A stretch of DNA of 64,000 nucleotides from Phytohabitans sp037414955. Lineage in GTDB: Bacteria; Actinomycetota; Actinomycetes; Mycobacteriales; Micromonosporaceae. The DNA is taken from NCBI GenBank assembly GCA_037414955.1, contig JBBEWH010000089.1:1-64000 (forward strand), read 5' to 3'. Of the stretch, positions 7,590 through 15,426 are shown one piece after another (the first letter of the stretch is position 1; each line of letters opens with the position of its first letter). Made by a program: the position numbers and the translations under genes. A model generated the notes under the pieces. That model did not search any database. It was not told the origin of the DNA and saw only the letters and a program-made list of their open reading frames with translations.

Positions 7590-8753
7590 GTGAAGACGCT
7601 CCCTGACAACCCCAACCTCGACCACCTGCGGCAGCAGGCCAAGGATCTGCTCGCCGGCCTGCGCGACACCGCCCCGGCCACCACTCTCGCCGAGGCGCAG
7701 GCAGCACTGGCGGAGCAGTACGGCTTCCGCACCTGGACCGACCTGAAGGCGGAGGTCGACCGGGTGCGCGGCAAGGCCGACGTGGCGGATCCCGCGCTGG
7801 CGACGGCGGTCGCCGAGCGGTACGGCCTGGGCGCGGTGACGGCGCCGATGCGGTCGCTGGCCCGACCCGACGAGCTGGGCCGGCGCTGGTCGCTGACCAC
7901 CGAACGGGGCCGGTGGGCGGTGCGCACAGTGGACGGTTGGATCCGGATCGTCGACGTCGAGGACGACGTCGCCCTCCAGCGGGCGGCCGCCGGCGCGGGC
8001 GTGCGGGTGCCGGCGCCGGTGCTCAGCCGCGCCGGCGCGGTCGTCGAGTCGGTCGGCGGCCACCGCTGGCGGGTCTACGAGTGGGTCCATACCGGACCGC
8101 CGCTGGCCGCCCCGGTGAGCGCCCGCATCACCCGGGAGGTGGGCCGCATCCTGGCCGCGCTCCACGGCCTCGAGCTGCCCGTGGACCGGATCAGCCCGTG
8201 GCACGCCTACCGGCTGTCGCCGCGCCCCTGGACGGATCTGGCAGCCGCGGCGCGGGCCCATGGCGCGGACTGGGCGCCGGCGCTCGCCGAGGCGCTGCCG
8301 GCACTGTCCGATCTGGAGCAGGTCGGCGCCGGCGCGGCGCCCGGGAAGCCGGTGCTCTCCCACAACAGCCTGGGGCCGGGCAACGTCCGGCTCGGCGCCG
8401 GCGGCCAACCGGTCGTGCTGGGCTGGGAGCACGCGGGTGGTCAGCCGCCCGCGTGGGAGCTGGCGGACGCGCTAACCACCTGGGCGGTGAACCCGGACGG
8501 CGGCGTGAACGCCGCTGGCGTACGGTCCATGCTGGACGGTTATCGCGAGGCGGCCGGCGCGGTACCCGCCCTCGATCTGCCGGCGTTCCGCGGCGCCGCG
8601 CTCTCCATGACGAACTACGTGATGGGTCAGATCGAGGTGGCGCTCGCCGCCACCGGCGGCGAGGAGCGCTGGCACGCGGACCGCAGCGTGCGCCACTTGC
8701 TGGCACACGTGCCGACCCGTCCCACCTTCGAACGCCTCCTCGCCGCCACCTAG
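7590..8753 (+). CDS. Aminoglycoside-phosphotransferase-fold protein lacking both catalytic Asp residues
   Basis: A 387-residue protein from GTG 7590, preceded by GAGG. The first 60 residues (LDHLRQQAKDLLAG, then YGFRTWTDLKAEV) match the short N-terminal module seen before ankyrin or kinase domains in actinobacteria. The rest has the APH/choline kinase layout: a hinge VYEWVHTG, then HNSLGPGNVRL at 258-268 and VVLGWEHAG at about 275-283. In active APH enzymes these read H-x-D-x-x-x-x-N and I-D-W-E; here the catalytic Asp is Ser260 and the metal-binding Asp is Gly278. It therefore looks like a pseudokinase that keeps only His258 and Asn265. It ends with a TAG just before a palindrome. Role unknown. 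Confidence 0.8.
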   Translation: MKTLPDNPNLDHLRQQAKDLLAGLRDTAPATTLAEAQAALAEQYGFRTWTDLKAEVDRVRGKADVADPALATAVAERYGLGAVTAPMRSLARPDELGRRWSLTTERGRWAVRTVDGWIRIVDVEDDVALQRAAAGAGVRVPAPVLSRAGAVVESVGGHRWRVYEWVHTGPPLAAPVSARITREVGRILAALHGLELPVDRISPWHAYRLSPRPWTDLAAAARAHGADWAPALAEALPALSDLEQVGAGAAPGKPVLSHNSLGPGNVRLGAGGQPVVLGWEHAGGQPPAWELADALTTWAVNPDGGVNAAGVRSMLDGYREAAGAVPALDLPAFRGAALSMTNYVMGQIEVALAATGGEERWHADRSVRHLLAHVPTRPTFERLLAAT

Positions 8754-8754
8754 C

Positions 8755-8810
8755 CATGATCAAGGCGTCCCTCACGCCGCTAGAACGACGTGAGGGCCGC
8801 CGTGATCATG
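8755..8810. repeat. Family-A 56-bp palindrome, drifted
   Basis: Left arm GGCGTCCCTCACGCCGC, right arm GACGTGAGGGCCGCC, with two mismatched positions. It lies between convergent genes; neither neighbour uses its stop codons. Confidence 0.88.
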
Positions 8811-8822
8811 AAGAATGGGGGC

Positions 8823-9107
8823 TTAGTCGACCACGGGGAGCACCTCGTCCAGACCGGTCAGCGTCACGAGGCCGCGGAGCCGCCCGTGCGCGCCGCGGAG
8901 CATCATGCGCGCGCCGAGCCGGCTCGCGACGAGCTGGAGCCGGGTGAGCACGTGCAGCGTGCCCACGTCCGGCTCGGTGATGGCCGCGACATCACACACG
9001 ACGAGGCCCGCGCCGCCGTCGTGGAGGAGGGCGCCAAGCCGGTCGGCCAGCGCCGGTACGTCGGCGCGCCCGACCGCCGCCCCGACGACCAGTACAGGTA
9101 TGTACAC
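8823..9107 (-). CDS. STAS domain protein
   Basis: A 94-residue protein with a single STAS domain, the fold of anti-sigma-factor antagonists. Visible elements are the strand GLVVCDVAAIT, the helix-start EPDVGTLHVLTRLQLVASR and the last segment LRGLVTLTGLDEVLPV. In phosphorylatable antagonists the loop reads D-S-S/T-G; here it is T-E-P-D-V-G, so the usual Ser is absent and regulation by serine phosphorylation is unlikely. The start is a GTG at 9107 with a weak ribosome-binding site. No anti-sigma partner lies nearby, but the histidine kinase is on the same strand upstream, beyond the palindrome. Confidence 0.8.
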   Translation of the reverse strand: MYIPVLVVGAAVGRADVPALADRLGALLHDGGAGLVVCDVAAITEPDVGTLHVLTRLQLVASRLGARMMLRGAHGRLRGLVTLTGLDEVLPVVD

Positions 9108-9150
9108 ACCCGTTCAGACGGCCCAGCCCTCCCATACTCATCGCTCCTCC

Positions 9151-9206
9151 CATGATCAAGGCGTCCCTCAAGTAGTCCTAACGACTTGAGGGACGCCTTG
9201 ATCATG
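9151..9206. repeat. Family-A 56-bp palindrome, canonical form
   Basis: Identical over all 56 bases to the copies at 25584-25639 and 47729-47784. It follows the histidine kinase gene and supplies its TGA stop at 9202-9204. Confidence 0.95.
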
Positions 9207-10431
9207 GGAGGGTCAGGACTACCGCGAAGCCGCCCTCCGGGCGCGGGCCGGCGGTGACCGTGCCGCCGTAGAGCGCCGCCCGCTCCCGCATGCCCACCAA
9301 CCCGTGCCCGGAACCGGTGGCGTTCTCGGTGTGGGCGCCCGGGCCGTCGTCGCGGACGCTGGCCACGAACCGGTCGGGGTGGTACTCCAGCGTCACCGTG
9401 GCGCTGGCCCGACCGGCGTGCTTGAGCACATTCGTCAGCGACTCCTGGACCACCCGGAACACGCACAGGTCCGCCCCCGGCGGCAGCGGCCGCGACTGTC
9501 CACAGGTGACCAGCTCGGTCGGCACCCCCGCCGCGCGTACCCGCTCGACCAGATCCGGGATCCGGGCGACGCCCGGCGCGGGCACATAGGTGTCCGGCTC
9601 GTCGGCGGCCACCGGCCGCCGGCGCAGGAGGGAGAGCATGCGGCGCAACTCGTGCTGCGCCTCCCGGCTGGTGTCCGCGATCGTGCCGATGGCGGCGCGC
9701 GCGGCGTCCGGATCGCTGCTGAACACGTATCCGGCCATGCCGGCCTGCACCGAGATGACCGACGTGTGGTGCGCGATCACGTCGTGCAGCTCGCCGGCGA
9801 TGCGCATGCGCTCCTCGATGACGGCGCGGTAGGCCCGGTCCGCCTGTTCGCGCCGGAGCTGCGCGGTGACCTCGGCCAGCTCCCGGTTGCGGGACGCCAG
9901 CTGCCGGGCATTGTCGCCGAACTTCCAGATCACCCCGGTGAAGATGATCGACATCGCCAGCACGGTCGCCATCGACCCCTCTTCGGCGAGCAGGCCGGCG
10001 TAGAACCAGATGGCGGCGCCGACCGCGCCGACGGACAGCGCCACCCGCCGCGGTCGCCGCTCGGCCACGGTGTAGAAGGCCACCAGGCAGCCGTACACGT
10101 TGAGCGCCGGCCAGTAGCCGGCGCTGATGTAGACGAGCCAGGCCGCCGCGCAGCAGGCGGCGACCGCGACCGGCGCGCGGCGGCGGTACGCGACGGGCGC
10201 GTTCGCCAGCACGGTCAGCACGTATGCGGTGGCGTCGAACGGCAGCCACTGCTGGTGCACCTCGCGGCCGACCAGGATGGCCACCGTGGCGCAGCCGGTC
10301 GCGAGCCCGACGTCCAGCAGCGGCGGGCGAGCGCCCCAGATCCGCCGCACCACTCCAGCCATTGGGGACAGAGTAGCGCCACCGCTCGTCGTGCCATCCA
10401 TGCCGATCGACGCGTCGAGATCACCGTTCAC
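9202..10431 (-). CDS. NarL-type sensor histidine kinase
   Basis: Up to 409 residues. The first half has five or six membrane segments (about 40-165). The HisKA_3 dimerisation region follows with the phosphoacceptor His in MRIAGELHDVIAHH (near residue 216), then an HATPase domain with the N-box VVQESLTNVLKHAG and G-boxes RDDGPG and GSGHGLVGMRERA. Such kinases normally pair with a NarL/FixJ response regulator, but none is adjacent, so this is an orphan within the window. Several in-frame starts exist: GTG 10431, ATG 10401 and ATG 10362 (MAGVVRRIW). The last is the most family-like. The stop codon belongs to the palindrome. Confidence 0.9.
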   Translation of the reverse strand: MNGDLDASIGMDGTTSGGATLSPMAGVVRRIWGARPPLLDVGLATGCATVAILVGREVHQQWLPFDATAYVLTVLANAPVAYRRRAPVAVAACCAAAWLVYISAGYWPALNVYGCLVAFYTVAERRPRRVALSVGAVGAAIWFYAGLLAEEGSMATVLAMSIIFTGVIWKFGDNARQLASRNRELAEVTAQLRREQADRAYRAVIEERMRIAGELHDVIAHHTSVISVQAGMAGYVFSSDPDAARAAIGTIADTSREAQHELRRMLSLLRRRPVAADEPDTYVPAPGVARIPDLVERVRAAGVPTELVTCGQSRPLPPGADLCVFRVVQESLTNVLKHAGRASATVTLEYHPDRFVASVRDDGPGAHTENATGSGHGLVGMRERAALYGGTVTAGPRPEGGFAVVLTLP

Positions 10432-10525
10432 CGCAGGGCCGACCCGGGAGTCGTGCCGATATCGAAGACTGTCCCTATAGTTCGGCTACCGCCCAAACTA
10501 ACCACCTTGAAAGGTTTCAGTCGAG

Positions 10526-11359
10526 ATGAGAAAACCGCTGAAGCTGCTGCTGGCCCTGCTGGTGGCCACGCCCCTCACCGTGGTCGGCGCGACGGCCTCG
10601 GCCATCGTGACCTGCGGTGGCACCGCGGCGGTCGCGGCGGCCGCCCCGATCAAGGTGTGGCTGGCTGGCGACTCCACGATGGCCAACGCGTCGAACTGTC
10701 CCACCGGCTGGGGCGGCCAGTTCGATCCGCTGTTCACCGACGACGTCACGGTCGTCAACAGTGCGATCGGCGGCCGGAGCGTCCAGACCTGGCTCCACGA
10801 CCCGAACGTCACCAGCACCATGAACTCCGCCGGCGAGTGTGTGGTGAAGAACCCGCAGACCTACTCGACGCGCTGGCAGAACATGCTCAACGCCAGCACC
10901 GGGATGAAGACCGGCGACTACCTGATCATCCAGTTCGGCATCAACGACGGTTCCACCACCTGCCCGCGGCACGTCGGCCCGGCGCGGTACAAGGAACTGC
11001 TGGGCGTGATGGCCGCCGCGGCCAAGGCCCGCGGCGCCAAGCCGATCTTCGTGACGCCGGTCGCGGCGATCCGGTGCTCGGGCAGCACGGCCGTGGGCAA
11101 CCGCGGGTTCGTGACCGAGACGTTCCAGGCGGGTACCGCCAACGGCGTACCCGTCATCGACCTGCACCAGCGCAGCGTCGCCCTCTACAACAACCTGCGG
11201 TTGTGCCCCAACAACGGCGACTACACCCAGGGCGCGGTCGGCGCCTTCTTCTGCAACGACCACACCCACTTCGAGTTGGCCGGCGCGGCGCGAATCGCCC
11301 GCGTGGTAGCGGATGCTCTACGAGCCCAGTCCATCCCCCTAGCGACATACCTGCGCTAA
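10526..11359 (+). CDS. Secreted rhamnogalacturonan acetylesterase-like SGNH hydrolase
   Basis: A 277-residue esterase with an N-terminal signal peptide (MRKPLKLLLALLVATPLTVV, cleavage around residue 27-40). Block I is WLAGDSTMAN (nucleophile Ser), block II holds AIGGRS, block III is FGIND and block V is CNDHTHF with the Asp-x-x-His pair. This pattern is that of rhamnogalacturonan acetylesterases, which deacetylate pectin RG-I outside the cell. Six or more Cys suggest disulfides. The nearby PL11 lyase acts on the same polymer. GAAAGG about ten bases upstream is the likely ribosome-binding site. A long hairpin follows at 11362-11430. Confidence 0.9.
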   Translation: MRKPLKLLLALLVATPLTVVGATASAIVTCGGTAAVAAAAPIKVWLAGDSTMANASNCPTGWGGQFDPLFTDDVTVVNSAIGGRSVQTWLHDPNVTSTMNSAGECVVKNPQTYSTRWQNMLNASTGMKTGDYLIIQFGINDGSTTCPRHVGPARYKELLGVMAAAAKARGAKPIFVTPVAAIRCSGSTAVGNRGFVTETFQAGTANGVPVIDLHQRSVALYNNLRLCPNNGDYTQGAVGAFFCNDHTHFELAGAARIARVVADALRAQSIPLATYLR

Positions 11360-11361
11360 AT

Positions 11362-11430
11362 GCCGGCGATCTTGCACTTGTCATGCCCAAATGCCTGATT
11401 TGGCGCATGGTAAGTGCAAGATCGGCTAGC
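11362..11430. terminator. 69-bp palindrome, likely terminator
   Basis: Outer arms GATCTTGCACTT and AAGTGCAAGATC are perfect complements. The middle also pairs (ATGCCCAAAT against ATTTGGCGCAT). It begins three bases after the esterase stop codon and ends nine bases before terC, so it probably ends the first transcript. It has no T-run and is not related to the 56-bp family. Confidence 0.7.
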
Positions 11431-11438
11431 ATCGCCGG

Positions 11439-12443
11439 GTGGGTGTCGGGGTAGCGGTGTGGGTGGGCACGGTTGGGGTGGTGCTGGCGCTGCTGGCCGT
11501 TGACCTGGTGCTCGCCGCGGTGCGGCCGCACGCGGTGGGCTTCAAGGAAGCGGTCGCGTGGTCGGTGTTCTACATCGCGGTCGCGATCGCGTTCGGCTTC
11601 GTGGTGATGGGGCAGTACGGCGGCGACTACGGCACCCAGTACTTCGCCGGGTACCTGGTGGAGAAGAGCCTCTCGGTCGACAACCTCTTCGTCTTCGTGA
11701 TCATCATGACGACGTTCGCGGTGCCGGCCGAGCACCAGCACAAGGTGCTCACGTTCGGCATCATCCTCGCGCTCGTCATGCGGGCCATCTTCATCGCGCT
11801 GGGCGCCGCGCTGCTGAACCTCTTCACGTTCATGTTCCTGATCTTCGGCCTGCTGCTCATCGTCACCGCCGTGCAGCTCTTCCGGCACCGCGACGAGGAC
11901 CCGGACGTCCAGGACAACGCCATGATCCGGGCCACCCGGCGGCTGCTGCCGGTCACCGAGCGGTACGAGGGTGGCCGGCTGGTCACCCGCCTCGACGGCC
12001 GGCGGGCGGTTACGCCGCTGTTCGTCGTGCTGGTGGCCATCGGCAGCACCGATCTGCTGTTCGCCCTTGACTCGATCCCCGCGGTGTTCGGCGTGACCGA
12101 GGAGGCGTTCCTCGTCTTCACCGCGAACGCCTTCGCCCTGCTCGGCCTGCGCGCGCTGTACTTCCTGGTCAGTGGCCTGCTCGACCGGCTGGTCTACCTG
12201 TCGACCGGCCTCGCGCTCATCCTGGCGTTCATCGGCGTCAAGCTGGTGCTGCACTGGGCGCACAAGGACCTCAGCGACGCCGTGCCCGAGGTCGGCACGA
12301 ACGTCTCCCTGATCGTCATCGCCGTGGTGCTGGTGATCACCACGGTCGCCAGCCTGGTCAAGTCCCGCCAGGACCCGACCGCCCGCGCCCACGCCGGCTC
12401 GCTGCGCGCCCACCCGGCGGAGGTCCGCGAAGAGGCCCCATGA
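11439..12443 (+). CDS. TerC/Alx family membrane protein
   Basis: A 334-residue integral membrane protein with nine or so hydrophobic segments. Family signatures include YLVEKSLSVDNLFVFVIIM near residue 70-90 and IGSTDLLFALDSIPAVFGVT near 200-220, each with the conserved acidic residues thought to carry metal ions. TerC/Alx proteins are implicated in tellurite resistance and manganese homeostasis. No other ter genes are present. The start is a GTG at 11439, nine bases after the long hairpin. The 3' end is unusual: the last codons and the TGA stop, taken from a truncated palindrome, are duplicated 79 bases downstream. Confidence 0.92.
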   Translation: MGVGVAVWVGTVGVVLALLAVDLVLAAVRPHAVGFKEAVAWSVFYIAVAIAFGFVVMGQYGGDYGTQYFAGYLVEKSLSVDNLFVFVIIMTTFAVPAEHQHKVLTFGIILALVMRAIFIALGAALLNLFTFMFLIFGLLLIVTAVQLFRHRDEDPDVQDNAMIRATRRLLPVTERYEGGRLVTRLDGRRAVTPLFVVLVAIGSTDLLFALDSIPAVFGVTEEAFLVFTANAFALLGLRALYFLVSGLLDRLVYLSTGLALILAFIGVKLVLHWAHKDLSDAVPEVGTNVSLIVIAVVLVITTVASLVKSRQDPTARAHAGSLRAHPAEVREEAP

Positions 12444-12531
12444 TCAAGGCGTGGGGGGCGTGGCGGGAAAGACGGGGGTGGGGCGCGGGTGAATGATGGA
12501 GGTCCGCGAAGAGGCCCCATGATCAAGGCGT
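12419..12531. repeat. 34-bp direct duplication of the terC end plus palindrome start
   Basis: Bases 12419-12452 recur exactly at 12498-12531. Each copy contains the last codons of terC and the first 13-14 bases of the palindrome (CATGATCAAGGCG). The first palindrome start is truncated; the second continues into a full copy. G-rich sequence fills the gap. Confidence 0.9.
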
Positions 12532-12573
12532 CCTTCACGTCGCTATAACGACGTGAAGGACGCCTTGATCATG
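12518..12573. repeat. Family-A 56-bp palindrome with co-varied arms
   Basis: Left TCCTTCACGTCG pairs with right CGACGTGAAGGA; the loop is CTATAA. It lies between convergent terC and the PL11 lyase. Confidence 0.93.
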
Positions 12574-12589
12574 AAGGGGGCGGGGAGGT

Positions 12590-14452
12590 TTACGGGGTGA
12601 GGAAGCTGGCGTGCGGGGGCTGGTTGTAGGCCGTGTTCTGCCAGGCGACCGCGAGCCGGTACTGGCGGTCCTGCATCAGGGACACCCGGCTGATGCTGGT
12701 GCTGTCCGTCGTGGAGTAGATGCGCAGCGCGCGGTTGTCGCTGGTGCGCCAGATGACCTCCTCGCGCCAGTCGCCGAGGATGTCCGCCTGCAGCGCCGGG
12801 GTGGCCTTGGTGCCGTTGTTCGACGCCACGCCGGAGCCGGTCAGCAGCCGGGTGTCGCCGCCGGTGCCGTACTTGTCGATGTGCGTGCCGTCCAGCAGCT
12901 CGCGCTGGGCGTCGCCGTCCCACCAGATCACGAAGTTGGTCGATCCGGGCTTGCGGCTGGACACCTGCGCGCCGTTCGTGGCGCTGCGCAGGCCGGCGAC
13001 GGAGGACGACCAGGCCTCGGCGCCGGCGTTGCCGGACCAGATGTCCGCGGCCACGGCGCGACCGTTGTCACACCCGCACGACGGGGCGCTCCAGATGATC
13101 TGGCCGGTGCGGGCGTCGCCCATCCAGTGCGTCGGCTCGCTCGTCCACTCCGACGGCTTGAAGACCTCCAGGCCGGGGCGGGACGGGATGAGGTCGGTGA
13201 CGTGGTAGGCGTCGCCGTGATGGGTGTTGTTCTGCCACAACCCCCATCCGTTGTCGTCAATGGCCATCGAGCCGTACATGATCTCGTCGCGGCCGTCGGC
13301 GTCGACATCGGCGACGGAGAGCTGGTGGTTGCCTTTGCCGGTCCACGCGGCGCCGTTGGTGGACGAGTTGGAGTCGAAGGTCCACCGGCGGGTGAGCTGC
13401 CCGTTGCGGAAGTCCCACGCCACGATGACACTGCGCGTGTAGTAGCCGCGCGCCATGACGATGCTCGGCCGTGAACCGTCCAGATAGGCCGTACCGGCGA
13501 GGAACCGGTCGACCCGGTTGCCGTAGTTGTCGCCCCAGGAGGAGACGGTGCCGCGCGGCGGCACGTAGTCGGCGGTCGCCAGCACGGCGCCGTCGGTGCC
13601 GCGGAACACGCTCAGGAACTCGGGGCCGGTCAGGATGTATCCGGACGAGTTCCGGTGGTCGGCGCTGCCGCTGCCGATGACCTGCCCGGTGCCCGACCGC
13701 GTGCCGTCGGCGGTCTTCATCGCCACTTCGGCGCGCCCGTCGCCGTCGTAGTCGAACACCTGGAACTGCGTGTAGTGCGCCCCGGCCCGGATGTTGCGGC
13801 CGAGGTCGATGCGCCAGAGCCGGGTGCCGTTCAGCTTGTACGCATCAATGTAGACATTGCCGGTGTAGCCCGACTGCGAGTTGTCCTTGGCGTTGGACGG
13901 GTCCCATTTCAGCACGATCTCCCACTGGCCGTCGCCGTCCAGGTCGCCGACGGACGCGTCGTTCGCCACGTAGGTGTAGGCCTCGCCGCTCGGCGTGGTG
14001 CCGCCCGGCGGGATCTGCAGCGGCACGTCCTGACTGGTCGCGAACGGCGTCACCACGGCGTCATCGGAAGCGGCCAGTGTCCGCGCTTCCACGCCGTCGA
14101 CGACCGGGCGGACGGAGTACGCCGCGTCGGCCGATCCGGCCGCGTCGAGGAAGCTCGTCGCGGTGGTGAGCGGCGTCGAGGTGATCTTCGTGCCGTTCCG
14201 GTACACGTTGAACGCGACGCCGGCCGGGTCGGACGCCAGCAGCCGCCAGGACACGAAGTTGCCCTTCGCGGAGCGGATGCTGACGAGCCCGCGGTCGAGC
14301 CGTTCGGTGGTGGCGGCGGCGGGCGCCGCGACAGCCGCGTCCGCGACGTCCGCCGCGGGGGAGGCCGCGTACGCGCCGGCCGCCGCGACCGTCGCGGTCG
14401 CGGTGACGGCGGTGGCGAAAACGCCCCGTCTCCTGATCTTGATACGTTTCAT
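12590..14452 (-). CDS. Secreted rhamnogalacturonan lyase, family PL11
   Basis: A 620-residue exported enzyme. The N-terminus is a Tat/Sec-type leader (MKRIKIRRRG, then an Ala-rich hydrophobic stretch). After about 45 residues comes ERLDRGLVSIRSAKGNFVSW, the standard opening of PL11 lyases, then a beta-propeller rich in calcium-binding D-x-D-x-D-G loops (VGDLDGDGQWEIV, VFDYDGDGRAEVAM, VADVDADGRDEIM). The C-terminus (YSTTDSTSISRVSLMQDRQYR, then a short HASFL end) is typical. PL11 enzymes cut the rhamnose-galacturonate backbone of RG-I by beta-elimination. The ATG at 14452 is chosen because the leader begins there; the frame extends further upstream. With the esterase at 10.5 kb it makes a small RG-I attack set. 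Confidence 0.95.
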   Translation of the reverse strand: MKRIKIRRRGVFATAVTATATVAAAGAYAASPAADVADAAVAAPAAATTERLDRGLVSIRSAKGNFVSWRLLASDPAGVAFNVYRNGTKITSTPLTTATSFLDAAGSADAAYSVRPVVDGVEARTLAASDDAVVTPFATSQDVPLQIPPGGTTPSGEAYTYVANDASVGDLDGDGQWEIVLKWDPSNAKDNSQSGYTGNVYIDAYKLNGTRLWRIDLGRNIRAGAHYTQFQVFDYDGDGRAEVAMKTADGTRSGTGQVIGSGSADHRNSSGYILTGPEFLSVFRGTDGAVLATADYVPPRGTVSSWGDNYGNRVDRFLAGTAYLDGSRPSIVMARGYYTRSVIVAWDFRNGQLTRRWTFDSNSSTNGAAWTGKGNHQLSVADVDADGRDEIMYGSMAIDDNGWGLWQNNTHHGDAYHVTDLIPSRPGLEVFKPSEWTSEPTHWMGDARTGQIIWSAPSCGCDNGRAVAADIWSGNAGAEAWSSSVAGLRSATNGAQVSSRKPGSTNFVIWWDGDAQRELLDGTHIDKYGTGGDTRLLTGSGVASNNGTKATPALQADILGDWREEVIWRTSDNRALRIYSTTDSTSISRVSLMQDRQYRLAVAWQNTAYNQPPHASFLTP

Positions 14453-14503
14453 TTGGACCGTCCAAGTTGTGGGGGTACGAGGACATTGGTGGGTCCGGTC
14501 ACC

Positions 14504-14516
14504 ATATTCGGAATAT
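14504..14516. promoter_or_regulatory. Palindromic operator candidate upstream of the PL11 gene
   Basis: ATATTCGGAATAT is an almost perfect 13-base palindrome about 50 bases upstream of the PL11 start, in an AT-richer stretch. It could be a repressor site. No linked regulator was found. Confidence 0.35.
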
Positions 14517-14533
14517 CCACTTGTGTCAATCAA

Positions 14534-14589
14534 CATGATCAAGGCGTCCCTCAAGTAGTGAGGACTACTTGAGGGACGCCTCGATCATG
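14534..14589. repeat. Family-A 56-bp palindrome
   Basis: A near-perfect inner stem (AAGTAGT against ACTACTT) with the loop GAGG. It lies between two minus-strand genes and supplies the stop of the CDP-alcohol phosphotransferase (14585-14587). One arm carries a C for T change (CCTCGATC). Confidence 0.93.
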
Positions 14590-15334
14590 AAAGAGCGGGG
14601 GTGCGGGCGTGCTCCCAGAGCCAGCGGATGTCGCGGGCGAACGACCAGCACAGCACCGCGAGCGAGAGGCCCACCAGCGCCAGGACCGCCAGCCGCGGCC
14701 CGACGCCCGCGCTCGCCACCGCGAGCACGATGCCCTGGGCGGCGGCGACCACCTTGCGGGAGAACCGGTACGGCAGCGCGCCGCGCAGCCAGGGCAGCGC
14801 GAACGAGGCCGCCACGAACGCGTACCGCAGGCCGCCGATCGCCAGCACCCACCAGCCGAGCGAGCGGCCGACGTAGATGCTCAGCGCCAGGATGAGGAAC
14901 GCGTCGACCTCCATGTCGAAGCGGGCGCCGAGCGCGGACACCGACCCGGTACGCCGGGCGACCTGGCCGTCGACCGCGTCGAGGGACAGCGCCACCGCGC
15001 TCAGGATCACCAGCACCGCGACCGGCACGGGCTGCAGCAGCGAGTCGGCGATCAGGGCCGCGACGCCACCGACCAGGATCCCGCGGGCCAGGGTGACCTG
15101 ATTCGCCGGTCCGAGCACGGTCGCGCCGGAACGGCGCAGCGCGCGACCGAGCGTGACGCAGATGACCACCGCGTACGCCGACCCCACGACCCACCCCGCC
15201 GCGCTGAGCCCCACGCCGGCCCCGAGCGCGCCGAGCAGCGCGAACTGGGCGGCAAGGCCAATGGCCGGGCCGTCGATCGTGCCTCCCCCGAGAGCAGGAG
15301 TGGTCGCGACCTGCCGTTCACTGACTGTCACCAT
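14585..15334 (-). CDS. CDP-alcohol phosphatidyltransferase family protein
   Basis: A 249-residue membrane enzyme with six hydrophobic segments. It carries the full CDP-alcohol phosphotransferase signature: DAVDGQVARRTG followed by GARFDMEVD, matching D-x2-D-G-x2-A-R-x8-G-x3-D-x3-D, the metal and CDP-alcohol site. It should transfer a phospho-alcohol headgroup from a CDP-activated donor to an alcohol acceptor at the membrane; the acceptor is unknown. ATG 15334 or the adjacent GTG may be the start. It is divergent from the dehydrogenase-led cluster by about 90 bases, which suggests shared control and a joint pathway. The stop codon comes from the palindrome. Confidence 0.9.
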   Translation of the reverse strand: MVTVSERQVATTPALGGGTIDGPAIGLAAQFALLGALGAGVGLSAAGWVVGSAYAVVICVTLGRALRRSGATVLGPANQVTLARGILVGGVAALIADSLLQPVPVAVLVILSAVALSLDAVDGQVARRTGSVSALGARFDMEVDAFLILALSIYVGRSLGWWVLAIGGLRYAFVAASFALPWLRGALPYRFSRKVVAAAQGIVLAVASAGVGPRLAVLALVGLSLAVLCWSFARDIRWLWEHARTPALS

Positions 15335-15426
15335 GCCTCCGCAGTTATGGTTACGCGTGCCACCTGACAGAACGAGACCGGCGGCCAGATGGTTCACTCG
15401 CCGCGCGAAGATCCGGAAAGGATGCG

